From Clostridiales bacterium (GTDB lineage: Bacteria; Bacillota; Clostridia; Christensenellales; UBA1242): a DNA stretch of 11,018 bases. The DNA lies in NCBI GenBank assembly GCA_918241715.1, contig CAKJYB010000052.1:1-11018 (forward strand). The letters run 5' to 3'. Of the stretch, positions 1-5,966 are shown one piece after another. A program made the translations under genes and the position numbers. The first letter of the stretch is position 1; each line of letters opens with the position of its first letter. Below the pieces are notes generated by a model, which ran no database searches, was not told where the DNA came from, and saw only the letters and a program-made list of their open reading frames with translations.

Positions 1-306
1 CTCAAGTCCAATGGTTATATTTTTCCAGACAGAACGCCATTCAAAAAGGTGGTCTTTTTGGAACATATAACCAATTTTTTTTGTGTCAATCTTTGGGTTC
101 CCGTCCAAAAGAATCTCTCCAGAAGAAGCCTTTAAAAGACCTGCAGTAAGAGAAAGAATTGTTGTTTTTCCACAGCCACTTGGGCCAACTAAAGAGACAA
201 ACTGCTCTTTTTCTATGTTAAAGGTGATGTCTTTTAGTGCAAAGATTTCGTCATCTTTTGTTTGATAAAAATAGTTTACATTTTTAAACGATAGTATATT
301 GTTCAT
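1..306 (-). CDS. ABC transporter ATP-binding protein, SsuB/TauB-like (partial, N-terminal 102 residues)
   Basis: This is the ATP-hydrolysing subunit of an import-type ABC transporter, working on the inner face of the membrane with a permease that lies outside the window. The reading frame begins at ATG 306-304 and is cut by the window edge after 102 codons. Visible are an A-loop aromatic (Tyr12), the Walker A motif GPSGCGKTT at residues 41-49, and the Q-loop YMFQKDHLFEWR with Gln83. The Q-loop wording with HLFEWR is typical of the nitrate/sulfonate/taurine/NMT1 class of ATPases in Bacillota, so a small organic solute is the likely cargo, but the substrate cannot be told from this part. An AAGGAA ribosome binding site lies six bases before the ATG. 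The signature motif, Walker B and H-loop are beyond the edge. It is divergent from the small operon starting at 435. Confidence 0.9.
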   Translation of the reverse strand, partial: MNNILSFKNVNYFYQTKDDEIFALKDITFNIEKEQFVSLVGPSGCGKTTILSLTAGLLKASSGEILLDGNPKIDTKKIGYMFQKDHLFEWRSVWKNITIGLE

Positions 307-377
307 TTTTTCCTTAGTGCTTTGACATCTCCTTACAATAACATTTTATTTTTATGGCAAATTTTTGACACATAATG

Positions 378-406
378 TTGAAAGTCGCTTTTTTCAAAGA
401 TAAAAT
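378..406 (+). promoter_or_regulatory. Probable sigma-A promoter of the small-protein operon
   Basis: TTGAAA at 378-383 and TAAAAT at 401-406 are separated by 17 bases, which predicts transcription from about 413 and places the AAGGAGA ribosome binding site (422-428) just inside the transcript. TTGAAA is mirrored by TTTCAA at 392-397, so a dyad also overlaps the promoter; whether it is an operator is unknown. Other TTGACA hexamers at 322-327 and 365-370 have poorer or no -10 partners. Confidence 0.55.
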
Positions 407-434
407 GCAGGCAAAAGTTGTAAGGAGAACATCA

Positions 435-731
435 GTGCTTGACGAAAAAATTAAAGAAGCTCTTTTAAAAAAGGCTTTGGGCTATGAAAGTGATGAAATT
501 TTGGAAGAGTATGTCTCTGACGAAAACGGCAATTCTGTTTTGTCGAAAAGAAAAATCACAAAGAAGACAAACCCACCAGACATAAACGCACTACGCTTTT
601 TGCTTGAGCAAGACGGAAGTTTTGACGATGAGATTTCACGCATGACAGACGCAGAACTTTTGAAAGAGAAAGAAAGACTTTTGCAACTTTTGAAAGAAAA
701 GGAGAAAGAAGATGAAAATGCAAGTATGTAG
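435..731 (+). CDS. Small coiled-coil protein, weakly terminase-small-subunit-like (GTG start)
   Basis: No firm function is recognised. I place the start at GTG 435, giving 98 residues, because AAGGAGA (422-428) sits six bases upstream and a promoter lies at 378-406. The longer frame from ATG 375 (118 residues) has no ribosome binding site and would begin upstream of the predicted transcript start. The N-terminal part is helical and charged (LDEKIKEALLKKALGY). A short segment with alternating charge follows, then a KKTNPPD motif and ALRFLLEQ. The last 35 residues (DAELLKEKERLLQLLKEKEK) have leucine spacing expected of a coiled coil. The order ALGY, EEY, KKxxxPPDxxAxxxLLE, then a leucine-rich coil resembles the C-terminal half of phage terminase small subunits from memory, but the usual N-terminal DNA-binding helix-turn-helix is missing. 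It overlaps the next gene by 20 bases, so the two are probably co-translated. A domesticated phage-derived protein is a guess; the gene itself is likely real. Confidence 0.75.
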   Translation: MLDEKIKEALLKKALGYESDEILEEYVSDENGNSVLSKRKITKKTNPPDINALRFLLEQDGSFDDEISRMTDAELLKEKERLLQLLKEKEKEDENASM

Positions 732-924
732 GCATGAGCAGGGCTGTGATTTTTATGGGTGCAAAAACTTGGCAAAATACAGCTTTAGCACAAAGGGTTT
801 TATAAGACACGATTTGGTGTTTTGTGAAGACTGCATGAAGAAGATGTTTGAATGCTTTTCTAAGGAATGTGTTCCAAAAGCCGTTGAAGCACCTTACAAA
901 AAGAAGAAAAAGGAGAATGTATGA
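712..924 (+). CDS. Small cysteine-rich, probably zinc-binding protein
   Basis: This 70-residue protein is of unknown function. It has seven cysteines: Cys6, Cys12 and Cys17 near the N-terminus, then Cys38 and Cys41 as a CxxC (FCEDC), then Cys48 and Cys53. The spacing suits one zinc site formed by an N-terminal pair and the central CxxC, as in small zinc-ribbon-like proteins; metal binding is inferred. The tail is a lysine run (YKKKKKENV), which could contact nucleic acid. ATG 712 lies behind AAGGAG at about 699-704, inside the end of the previous gene, so translation is probably coupled. ATG 718 is an alternative start two codons in. There is no signal peptide or membrane segment, so a cytoplasmic location is expected. 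The gene ends in TGA just before a terminator hairpin. Confidence 0.75.
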   Translation: MKMQVCRHEQGCDFYGCKNLAKYSFSTKGFIRHDLVFCEDCMKKMFECFSKECVPKAVEAPYKKKKKENV

Positions 925-1028
925 AGAAAAACACAAAAAACAAAGACCACACAATTTTGTGTGGTTTTTATTTATTTTTAAAAAGTGTTTGTATATTCAG
1001 TTTTTTGTGTGCTAATATAAGAGTGTAG
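921..1028 (+). CDS. Possible 35-residue hydrophobic mini-ORF across the terminator
   Basis: The frame opens with ATG 921, overlapping the previous TGA in an ATGA junction, behind AGGAGA at 910-915. It encodes a basic start (MKKNTKNKDH) followed by a hydrophobic stretch with three cysteines (residues 12-33) and stops at TAG 1026-1028. It runs through the terminator hairpin at 946-965 and the promoter of the next gene. The start signals are as good as those of accepted genes here, but the residue pattern is largely what the hairpin, T-tract and AT-rich promoter would encode by chance. It is either a small membrane peptide or an accident of the junction; I lean towards accident. Confidence 0.25.
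   Translation: MKKNTKNKDHTILCGFYLFLKSVCIFSFLCANIRV
942..977 (+). terminator. Rho-independent terminator of the small-protein operon
   Basis: ACCACACAA (946-954) pairs with TTGTGTGGT (957-965), giving about eight base pairs with a tight loop, followed by a T-rich run to about 977. A-rich sequence lies on the 5' side, so it could also stop transcription on the minus strand, though no minus-strand gene ends here. Confidence 0.85.
989..1018 (+). promoter_or_regulatory. Extended -10 promoter of the membrane-protein gene
   Basis: TTGTAT (989-994) and TAATAT (1013-1018) are 18 bases apart, and TGTGC directly precedes the -10, making a TRTGn extended -10. Predicted start is near 1025, leaving a leader of only about a dozen bases that is almost entirely the AGGAGG ribosome binding site. 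Confidence 0.65.
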
Positions 1029-1036
1029 GAGGAAAT

Positions 1037-1372
1037 ATGAAGAGAGTTTTATACACAATCTTGTCAGTTTTGTCAATTGCTTATATTGCACTTTTGGCAG
1101 TAAACATTGTTGCAAAAGAAACTGCATGGGACCCATCTTTTGTAAATCAAAAATGGTTTGAAATCGTTTTGGCATTTGGTGGAGTTGCAATCATTTTCTG
1201 CTTTGCTCTTGTAAACTTTGCAGGAAGTCCACTTAAGACGGTGTTCTTTATTTTGTTGATTGTTGCAGTTATTGCTTACATAGTTGTTCTTGCTGCACCA
1301 GAAGTAATCTACAAATTGTTTGGTGGAAAGCCAGCTTCAGCTGCAGTTGACGCTGTAAGAATGTTGTTTTAG
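1037..1372 (+). CDS. Small three-helix membrane protein of unknown function
   Basis: The 111-residue protein has three strongly hydrophobic segments at about residues 5-25, 42-61 and 66-88. A short polar loop lies between the first two (KETAWDPSFVNQKW), and a small amphipathic tail (YKLFGGKPASAAVDAVRMLF) follows the last. With Lys2 and Arg3 before the first helix, the positive-inside rule puts the N-terminus in the cytoplasm and the C-terminus outside; this topology is inferred. No catalytic motif or known family is recognised. The start is well fixed by AGGAGG (1027-1033) ahead of ATG 1037, and the gene has its own promoter. No terminator separates it from polA 37 bases downstream, so some read-through into polA is likely. 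There is no sign of functional linkage to polA beyond that. Confidence 0.8.
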   Translation: MKRVLYTILSVLSIAYIALLAVNIVAKETAWDPSFVNQKWFEIVLAFGGVAIIFCFALVNFAGSPLKTVFFILLIVAVIAYIVVLAAPEVIYKLFGGKPASAAVDAVRMLF

Positions 1373-1409
1373 AAAATAACTTTTTGAAAATACTATCTGT
1401 GGGTGTGCT

Positions 1410-3905
1410 TTGGAAAAGGTTATAATTATTGACGGAAATAGCTTGGCAAATAGGGCATTCTATGCAATGCCTTATTTATCAAACAGAAAAAAACAGCCTT
1501 CAGGGGCTGTTTTTGGTTTTGCAAACCTTTTGGTAAAACTTATTTGCGAACAAAAACCAACTTACGTTGCTGTTGCATTTGACCATGCAAGGCAGACTTT
1601 TAGAAATGCCATTTATGCAGATTATAAGGGGACAAGGGGAGAGACTCCCGACGATTTGAGAAAGCAATTTCCTGTGATAAAGCAAATGTGTGAAATCATG
1701 GGAATCAAGGTTTTTGAGTTTGCTGGAATAGAAGCAGACGATATTATTGGAACAATTGTAAGATCTTCAGGAAAACACAACATTCTTGTTTCTGGAGATA
1801 GGGATCTTTTGCAACTTGTTTCACAGGACACAGAAGTATGGCTTACAAGAAAGGGTGTTACTGAAGTTGAAATTTACAACACACAGACTCTCTTTGAAAA
1901 ATATGGTTTTAAACCACACGGAATCATAGAACTCAAAGCCCTTATGGGTGATAGTTCTGACAACATTCCGGGTGTTGCAGGCGTTGGAGAGAAGACGGCG
2001 CTTACTCTTTTGTCAAAATATGAAGATATTGACGACATATACAACCACATTGAAGATATTGGTGGAAAACTTCAAGAAAAACTTTTGGCAGGAAAAGAGT
2101 CTGCATATATGTCAAAAACTCTTGCAACAATCAAAACTGATTGCGAAATAGATTTCAAACTTGAAGATTGCAGATATGATTTTCCATTTTCTCAAGAAGT
2201 TAGAGACTTTTTTGAAGAGTGGGACTTTAGAAGTCTGACAAACAGAAAGGACATTTTTGGGGAAGGCGTTGGAGAAAAGCACGTCGAAGTTCAAAGAGTT
2301 TTGCTTTCAACTTTGGACGAAGTTAAAGACTTTGCCAAAAACATTAAAAACACTTTTTGTTTTAATTTAAACACCTTGGAATTTGCCTATGACAATCAAG
2401 TTGTGGGTTACGTGAAGAAAGAGATTGATTTGTTTTCTGTGCCAATTGAAATGAAAGATATTTTGATGACTTTCAAGGGGGTGTTTGAAAACGAAAACGT
2501 CCTTAAAATCACAAATTCTTCCAAAGAAGACATAAAGATTTTGGACAAATATGAAATAGAACTTTCAAACTTTTTCGACATTGATATTGCAAGATATGTC
2601 TTGTTTGCAGGGCTTCCAAAACTGCCAAATCCTAGCGTGGAAGAATACATCTCTTTAAAGGCAGAACTTGAAAGAGAAATGATAAAAGAAAATGTCTTTA
2701 TGATTTACAAAGACATAGAGATTCCACTTGTCAGAGTGCTTGTTTCAATGGAGAAAGAAGGCTTTAAGGTAAACCCTGAAGAACTTTCGGAGCTTGACAA
2801 AAAATATAGTCAAGAAATTGATAATATCACTCAAAAAATCTGGCAATTGGCCGGGGTGGAGTTTAACATAAATTCTCCAAAGCAAGTTGCAGAAGTGTTG
2901 TTTGACAGACTTGGTCTTGACGCTTACAACAACAAGAAGCGTTCCACAAACATTGATGTTTTGGAAGAAATCAGAGACCAACATGAAGTGGTGGAATATA
3001 TTATTGCCTACAGAAAAGTTGCAAAACTTTTGAGCACGTACATAAATGTTTACAAAAGCATTGTCGAAACAGACGGAGCAGTTATTCACACAAGTTTCAA
3101 TCAAACCTTGACTGCAACAGGGAGATTGTCAAGTTCTGAGCCAAACATGCAGAACATTCCAACAAGAAATGAAGAGAGCAAAAACCTTAGAAAAATCTTT
3201 GTTTCAAAGTATGAAAATGGCAGAATTATCTCTGCAGACTACAGCCAAATCGAACTTAGACTTCTTGCAAACATGGCTCAAGAAGAGCACATGATTGAAG
3301 CATACAACCAAAATGTCGACATTCACACAAAAACAGCAAGTGAAATTTTTGGTGTGAGAGTGGAAGATGTAACGCCAGAGCAAAGACGTGATGCAAAGGC
3401 TGTCAACTTTGGCATTATTTATGGAATCAGTGATTTTGGGCTTGCTCAAAACATAAAAGCACCTGTTGCAAGGGCAAAGCACTACATCAATAACTATTTT
3501 GTAAAATACCCAAAAATCAAAACCTTTATGGATTCAAACGTTGAATATGCAAAGGAGCATGGATATATCAAGTCTTATTTTGGCAGAGTTAGACACATTC
3601 CAGAAATCAAATCTTCAAACAAAATTGTGGAGAAGTTTGGTGAACGTATTGCAATGAACATGCCACTTCAGGGCACTGCATCAGATATAATCAAACTTGC
3701 CATGGTCAAGGTTTTTGACAAGATTAAAGGCATGAAGAGCCATTTGATTTTGCAGGTGCATGATGAACTTATAGTTGATGCTCCACAAGACGAAGAAGAA
3801 AAGATTAAAGAAATATTGCAAAGTTGCATGGAAAATGTCTGCCATTTTGTTGTTCCACTTAAAGTTTCGATTTCAAGTGGCAAAAATTTGTTTGAATGTA
3901 AATAA
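1410..3905 (+). CDS. polA: DNA polymerase I
   Basis: Repair and Okazaki-fragment polymerase acting on nicks and RNA primers. The 831 residues cover the usual three domains. The 5'-3' exonuclease (about 1-280) has its metal-binding acids in IIDGNS (Asp8), EADD, SGDRD and MGDSSDNIPGVAGVGEKTA. The middle domain (about 290-450) is short and has lost the proofreading site: where the family has DxE, this protein reads NLN (Asn319, Asn321). The polymerase domain carries motif A ADYSQIELR (Asp610), motif B RRDAKAVNFGIIYG (Lys663) and motif C QVHDELI (Asp785), all intact. So it should polymerise and remove primers but not proofread, as known for Taq and Bacillus Pol I. The start is TTG 1410; no ATG lies before the first catalytic motif, and the ribosome binding site is poor, which suggests low translation. 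Confidence 0.97.
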   Translation: MEKVIIIDGNSLANRAFYAMPYLSNRKKQPSGAVFGFANLLVKLICEQKPTYVAVAFDHARQTFRNAIYADYKGTRGETPDDLRKQFPVIKQMCEIMGIKVFEFAGIEADDIIGTIVRSSGKHNILVSGDRDLLQLVSQDTEVWLTRKGVTEVEIYNTQTLFEKYGFKPHGIIELKALMGDSSDNIPGVAGVGEKTALTLLSKYEDIDDIYNHIEDIGGKLQEKLLAGKESAYMSKTLATIKTDCEIDFKLEDCRYDFPFSQEVRDFFEEWDFRSLTNRKDIFGEGVGEKHVEVQRVLLSTLDEVKDFAKNIKNTFCFNLNTLEFAYDNQVVGYVKKEIDLFSVPIEMKDILMTFKGVFENENVLKITNSSKEDIKILDKYEIELSNFFDIDIARYVLFAGLPKLPNPSVEEYISLKAELEREMIKENVFMIYKDIEIPLVRVLVSMEKEGFKVNPEELSELDKKYSQEIDNITQKIWQLAGVEFNINSPKQVAEVLFDRLGLDAYNNKKRSTNIDVLEEIRDQHEVVEYIIAYRKVAKLLSTYINVYKSIVETDGAVIHTSFNQTLTATGRLSSSEPNMQNIPTRNEESKNLRKIFVSKYENGRIISADYSQIELRLLANMAQEEHMIEAYNQNVDIHTKTASEIFGVRVEDVTPEQRRDAKAVNFGIIYGISDFGLAQNIKAPVARAKHYINNYFVKYPKIKTFMDSNVEYAKEHGYIKSYFGRVRHIPEIKSSNKIVEKFGERIAMNMPLQGTASDIIKLAMVKVFDKIKGMKSHLILQVHDELIVDAPQDEEEKIKEILQSCMENVCHFVVPLKVSISSGKNLFECK

Positions 3906-3920
3906 TTTGTTTTAAATCGT

Positions 3921-3950
3921 TTGACTAAACAAACAAAAGTAAGATAAAAT
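3921..3950 (+). promoter_or_regulatory. Promoter of ruvX and the DUF1292 gene
   Basis: TTGACT (3921-3926) and TAAAAT (3945-3950) are 18 bases apart in the gap after polA. Transcription should begin near 3957, giving ruvX a leader of ten bases or fewer. A short AAACAAA/TTTGTTT mirror around the -35 has no T-tract and is not a convincing polA terminator. Confidence 0.6.
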
Positions 3951-3966
3951 AAAAATGGTGATACAA

Positions 3967-4392
3967 ATGCAATATACAAGAAAGATGGGGCTTGATTACG
4001 GAAAGGCAAGGACGGGAGTTGCTTTCAGCGACTTGTCATCTACAATTGCATCTGCTGATCACATTTACAAAAATGTGTCGGAAGAGAAAGATTTGGATTA
4101 TTTTGCCGGTCTTGTCAAAGAAAAGTCTGTTGATTTGATTGTCTTTGGACTTCCACTTCAAACAGACGGCACAGAAGGTGAAATGTCAAAGGCTGTCAGG
4201 GCATTTGCAGAAAAACTTTCGCAAAAAACCGGAATCAAAGTTGACTTTCAGGACGAAAGATATACATCTTTTGAAGCAGAAGAATATCTCAAAGAAGCAA
4301 AAATTAAATGGGAAAAGAGAAAGGAGCTTTTGGACAAGATATCTGCACAGATCATATTGCAAAATTATCTAGATGAAAATCCAAAAAAATAA
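3967..4392 (+). CDS. ruvX: RuvX/YqgF family Holliday junction resolvase-like protein
   Basis: RuvX/YqgF proteins have an RNase H-like fold and are linked in other bacteria to pre-16S rRNA 5'-end processing and to Holliday junction resolution; which role dominates here cannot be told. The fold's catalytic markers are visible: GLDYGKARTGVAFSD at the N-terminus with the first metal-binding Asp at residue 10, VFGLPLQTDGTEG in the middle, DERYTSFEAEEYL, and the C-terminal ISAQIILQNYL with its conserved Asp just before. I prefer ATG 3967 (141 residues) because GGTGAT at 3957-3962 matches the extended anti-Shine-Dalgarno and is correctly spaced. ATG 3955 (145 residues) starts at or before the predicted transcript start and could only work leaderless. 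It is followed after 12 bases by the DUF1292 gene, the usual Bacillota arrangement. Confidence 0.92.
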   Translation: MQYTRKMGLDYGKARTGVAFSDLSSTIASADHIYKNVSEEKDLDYFAGLVKEKSVDLIVFGLPLQTDGTEGEMSKAVRAFAEKLSQKTGIKVDFQDERYTSFEAEEYLKEAKIKWEKRKELLDKISAQIILQNYLDENPKK

Positions 4393-4404
4393 AGGAGAAA
4401 AATT

Positions 4405-4785
4405 ATGGATAAGAAAAAACTCAACAAAATTGAAGAAGTAGCAAAAGAAGCTGAAAAAGAAGCAGGCGCACAAGACGTTCTTGAAGTTCTTTTGGACGAA
4501 CATAACACAGATCCAATTTCACTTATGGACGAAAAGGGTAAGGTTATGACCTTTGAACAAATCGCAGTTATTCCTTACAACGAAAAAGTTTATTGTGTTT
4601 TGAGACCTTTAGACAAGATTCCTGGAATCAAAGATGACGAAGCAGTTGTTTTCTATGTTGACGAAAGACCAACAGGATCAGTGTTGATGGTAGAACAAAA
4701 CGAAAAAACAGCTATTGCTGTGTTTGACGAATATTACAATCTTCTTGAAAAAGAATCAAAGCCAACAAAACCATCTAAAAAATAA
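4405..4785 (+). CDS. DUF1292 (YrzB-type) family protein
   Basis: A 126-residue cytoplasmic protein of the DUF1292 family, whose biochemical role is not established. The family core is seen at about residues 33-110: SLMDEKGKVMTFEQIAVIP, then YCVLRPL, then DDEAVVFYVDE, and finally VFDEYYNLLE. A lysine- and glutamate-rich helix precedes it and a short basic tail (KPTKPSKK) follows. ATG 4405 has a strong AAAGGAGA site upstream and lies 12 bases after ruvX, so the two share a transcript. In Bacillota this gene regularly sits next to ruvX, often with an IreB-type gene nearby, which supports the family call. A terminator begins directly at its stop codon. Confidence 0.9.
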   Translation: MDKKKLNKIEEVAKEAEKEAGAQDVLEVLLDEHNTDPISLMDEKGKVMTFEQIAVIPYNEKVYCVLRPLDKIPGIKDDEAVVFYVDERPTGSVLMVEQNEKTAIAVFDEYYNLLEKESKPTKPSKK

Positions 4786-4809
4786 GAGCATATATGCTCT
4801 TTTTTTTTG
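4784..4809 (+). terminator. Rho-independent terminator of the ruvX operon
   Basis: GAGCAT (4786-4791) pairs with ATGCTC (4794-4799), extended by AA/TT on the outside, and is followed by a run of T from 4800 to 4808. The stem overlaps the end of the stop codon of the DUF1292 gene. Confidence 0.88.
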
Positions 4810-4856
4810 TATAAAAAAACTCCCTTTAGGCAGAATAATATTGAAGGGGGTAAATC

Positions 4857-4985
4857 ATGTTTGGAAAAAAATCTAAACAAAACAGCAAAAACTTGAAAGA
4901 AGAGTCGATTGACACATCAGCAAAACAAGCTGGCTGTGGAAAATGTTGCGCCGGAAGACGAACAGCAACAAAAAACTCTAAATAA
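4857..4985 (+). CDS. Orphan 42-residue lysine-rich CGKCC peptide
   Basis: This frame encodes a very basic peptide (MFGKKSKQNSKNLKEE and so on) with a single cysteine cluster, GCGKCCAGRR, at about residues 26-35. No family is recognised. Support for coding comes from AAGGGGG seven bases before ATG 4857 and from its isolation: it lies between the terminator of the ruvX operon and another terminator starting right after its own stop, so it looks like a complete one-gene transcription unit. A weak promoter is possible (TTGTAT 4807-4812, CAGAAT 4831-4836, spacing 18). There is no signal peptide or double-glycine leader, so it is not an obvious secreted peptide. The CxxCC group could bind a metal or act in redox; that is a guess. 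The alternative is a non-coding short transcript. Confidence 0.55.
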   Translation: MFGKKSKQNSKNLKEESIDTSAKQAGCGKCCAGRRTATKNSK

Positions 4986-4986
4986 A

Positions 4987-5021
4987 AAGAAGCTCACAAA
5001 ACGTGAGCTTTCTTTATTTTA
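4987..5021. terminator. Bidirectional terminator between the CGKCC peptide gene and the RluA gene
   Basis: AAGCTCAC (4990-4997) pairs with GTGAGCTT (5003-5010) around a five-base loop. Downstream on the plus strand is TCTTTATTTT; on the minus strand the hairpin is followed by CTTTTTATTT. It therefore serves both convergent genes, and the RluA stop codon lies within its plus-strand T-tract. Confidence 0.85.
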
Positions 5022-5883
5022 AATAATCAGTCCAATCCTTTGGAAAATCGCAGGAGAGAGAAATCTTTTGCCTGGTTTTTGGGTGAACGAAACTGACATC
5101 TTTAAGAAGCAAAAATGCATGAGAAGCAGTGCTTGAAGAATAAATTGTGTCGCCAAGAAGTGCGTGGTTTTCACTTGAAAGGTGAACTCTTATTTGGTGC
5201 GTTCTGCCGGTTTCCAAAACAAGTTTTACAAGGCTGTAGTCTGCATAATTTTTGCACAGATAGACATGAGTTGTTGCTCTTTTTCCGTCTGAAGAGACAA
5301 TTCTTTTGAGTTTGTTTATTCCGTTTTCTGTTTCGGTTTTTATCGGCTTGTCAATGGTGAAATCTTTGTCAATTTTGCCGTTGCAAAGGGCATAGTAAGT
5401 CTTTTCGACTTTTGATATGTTGTTGTATGCTGGCACATTTTTTGCCACCACAACAAGTCCTGCTGTTTCTTTGTCAAGCCTGTTGATGATTCTAAGCACA
5501 AAATTGGGGTCTGTTTTGTGCATATATTTCAAAATCATTCCACCAAGATTGTTTGCAAAGTGAGAACGTGTTGGAATGCATGCAAGGTTGTGTGGCTTGT
5601 TGACCACAAGGTAGTCTTCGTCTTCATACAAAATGTCAAGGTCTCCATCACATTCTTGTGCCAGAGTTGGCTTGTTTGGGCTTTTTGAGATTTCAATAAT
5701 GTCAGCGACAGAAATCTGTTTGTTTATGGTGGTCTCTTGACCATTTAGTCTGATTGCTGATGGCGTGTTTCTGAGATTTTTTACAAAATGTTCGGAAAAA
5801 CCGGCATTTTTCAAAAAAAAGTAAATTGTCGGTTTTTTAAGGTTTTTAACGCTGTCAACAACAAGTTTTTCAAAACTATTCAT
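5014..5883 (-). CDS. RluA-family pseudouridine synthase
   Basis: Converts specific uridines in rRNA or tRNA to pseudouridine; the target site cannot be assigned from sequence. The 289 residues begin with a divergent S4-like RNA-binding region (about 15-65). The catalytic core follows: DILYEDEDYLVVNKPHNLACIPT (about 83-105), the family motif RIINRLDKETAGLVVVAK with catalytic Asp137, a conserved Tyr in KVEKTYYALC, and LETGRTHQIRVHLS near residue 228. The catalytic motif has Asn where Escherichia coli homologues have His (NRLD for HRLD), which I believe also occurs in Gram-positive members. No usable start other than ATG 5883 is seen, and there is no ribosome binding site; the promoter position suggests a leaderless message. 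It is divergent from the T-box and pheST unit, sharing a gap of 334 bases, and convergent with the CGKCC peptide gene. Confidence 0.93.
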   Translation of the reverse strand: MNSFEKLVVDSVKNLKKPTIYFFLKNAGFSEHFVKNLRNTPSAIRLNGQETTINKQISVADIIEISKSPNKPTLAQECDGDLDILYEDEDYLVVNKPHNLACIPTRSHFANNLGGMILKYMHKTDPNFVLRIINRLDKETAGLVVVAKNVPAYNNISKVEKTYYALCNGKIDKDFTIDKPIKTETENGINKLKRIVSSDGKRATTHVYLCKNYADYSLVKLVLETGRTHQIRVHLSSENHALLGDTIYSSSTASHAFLLLKDVSFVHPKTRQKISLSCDFPKDWTDYLK

Positions 5884-5889
5884 AACAGC

Positions 5890-5917
5890 ATTTTAGCACA
5901 AAAAAATTGTAAAACAA
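5890..5917 (-). promoter_or_regulatory. Extended -10 promoter of the RluA-family gene
   Basis: On the minus strand, TGTGCTAAAAT (with TAAAAT at 5895-5890) forms an extended -10, with a weak TTGTTT -35 at 5917-5912. Six bases separate the -10 from ATG 5883, so transcription would start on or very close to the A of the start codon. Confidence 0.55.
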
Positions 5918-5931
5918 AGCCTTTATAACAT

Positions 5932-5960
5932 TTGACTTGTTTTTGTTTATGTGTTAAAAT
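5932..5960 (+). promoter_or_regulatory. Promoter of the T-box-pheST unit
   Basis: TTGACT (5932-5937) and TAAAAT (5955-5960) are exactly 17 bases apart, and TGTGT precedes the -10 as a TRTGn element. This is the strongest promoter in the window. Transcription from about 5967 gives a leader of about 250 bases before pheS. Confidence 0.8.
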
Positions 5961-5966
5961 AACCAA

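Noticed and set aside
375..434. The ATG 375 start for the first small gene.
   Set aside because: It has no ribosome binding site and lies upstream of the predicted transcript start; GTG 435 has both signals.
556..954. A 132-codon minus-strand frame opposite the two small genes.
   Set aside because: Its content mirrors the plus-strand genes, which have promoter, ribosome binding sites and a terminator on their own strand.
3906..3934. TTTGTTT/AAACAAA mirror after polA as a possible terminator.
   Set aside because: The stem is short and AT-only, no T-tract follows, and it overlaps the ruvX -35 box.
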